Of a stretch of 20,164 nt of DNA, positions 19,772-20,164 are shown in pieces (position 1 is the stretch's first letter; every line of letters begins with the position of its first letter). Below the pieces are notes generated by a model that saw only the letters and a program-made list of their open reading frames with translations, was not told the origin of the DNA and searched no databases. The position numbers were made by a program, and so were the translations under genes. The DNA comes from Acetobacteraceae bacterium (lineage in GTDB: Bacteria; Pseudomonadota; Alphaproteobacteria; Acetobacterales; Acetobacteraceae), in assembly GCA_947478535.1 (NCBI GenBank), contig CANJXD010000036.1, forward strand, positions 1 to 20,164, written 5' to 3'.

Positions 19772-19814
19772 ATTAGAAGCGAAGGACGCGCCAAAAACGC
19801 GCGTTTTGTCTAAT
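19772..19814. repeat. Nested inverted repeats in AT-rich patch
   Basis: ATTAGA (19772-19777) and TCTAAT (19809-19814) are exact reverse complements. Between them is a perfect 14-bp palindrome, AAAACGCGCGTTTT (19794-19807). The arrangement suggests an operator or a recombination/end sequence upstream of the frame at 19874, but no known regulator motif is recognised. Confidence 0.45.
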
Positions 19815-19873
19815 AATTTACATTTGGTCCGGCGCCAGCGGATGCAGGGCGGGCCAGGAAGGTCCTTCGCCGC

Positions 19874-20164
<291 letters not shown>

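Larger units (their letters stand above)
19646..19873. other. Gene-free region after ccmB with AT-rich patch
   Basis: These 228 bp hold no convincing gene. The first part has a weak hairpin (GGGCG/CGCCC, 19665-19677) and a stronger one at 19721-19737. From about 19745 to 19825 the base composition turns AT-rich, out of character with the rest of the window, and contains nested inverted repeats. This looks like a promoter region for the reading frame starting at 19874, or the edge of inserted DNA. Short minus-strand frames across it have poor composition and no ribosome sites. Confidence 0.6.

Overview
The window is about 20 kb of very GC-rich DNA (roughly 70 %). Codons end strongly in G or C, GTG starts are common and spacing is tight. 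Gene content and order point to an alphaproteobacterium, most likely Acetobacteraceae (Roseomonas/Roseococcus-like). This rests on remembered protein families and the trp/accD/folC/trxA and acnA/ccmAB neighbourhoods, not on a search. Almost everything is chromosomal housekeeping. I see no CRISPR array, complete insertion sequence, prophage module or recognisable novel defence system.

Layout. (1) 1-930: a DUF3489-type gene with an abnormal N-terminus, then tRNA-Arg(CCG) on the minus strand with its 3' end facing that gene; this may be the edge of an old island. (2) 1041-2519: a solitary gentisate 1,2-dioxygenase and a small SFPASD-motif protein. (3) 2588-6911: a compact plus-strand run, lapA-like - pyrF - trpF - GNAT - trpB - trpA, joining pyrimidine and tryptophan synthesis. 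(4) 6908-10216: oxyR (minus) and katG (plus), divergent around a perfect ATAG-N7-CTAT palindrome. (5) 10401-12627: accD - folC, preceded by a strongly foldable leader. (6) 12614-14139, minus: trxA, then a secreted PQQ-type sugar dehydrogenase. (7) 14292-15449: an MFS permease facing acnA, with an intrinsic terminator serving acnA between them. (8) 18399-19645: ccmA-ccmB, divergent from acnA, with no ccmC following. (9) 19646-20164: an AT-rich palindromic patch, then a probable proline-rich reading frame running into a 44-base poly-C tract at the window end.

Functionally, TrpF, TrpB and TrpA cover the late tryptophan steps and PyrF the last UMP step. OxyR and KatG form a peroxide-sensing unit. 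AccD and FolC supply malonyl-CoA and polyglutamated folates. Thioredoxin, aconitase and the CcmAB haem-handling transporter are redox and respiratory functions. The least explained parts are non-coding: the accD leader, a long hairpin carrying two Trp codons just before trpB, and the patch near 19770-19820. These are hypotheses from base pairing seen by eye.
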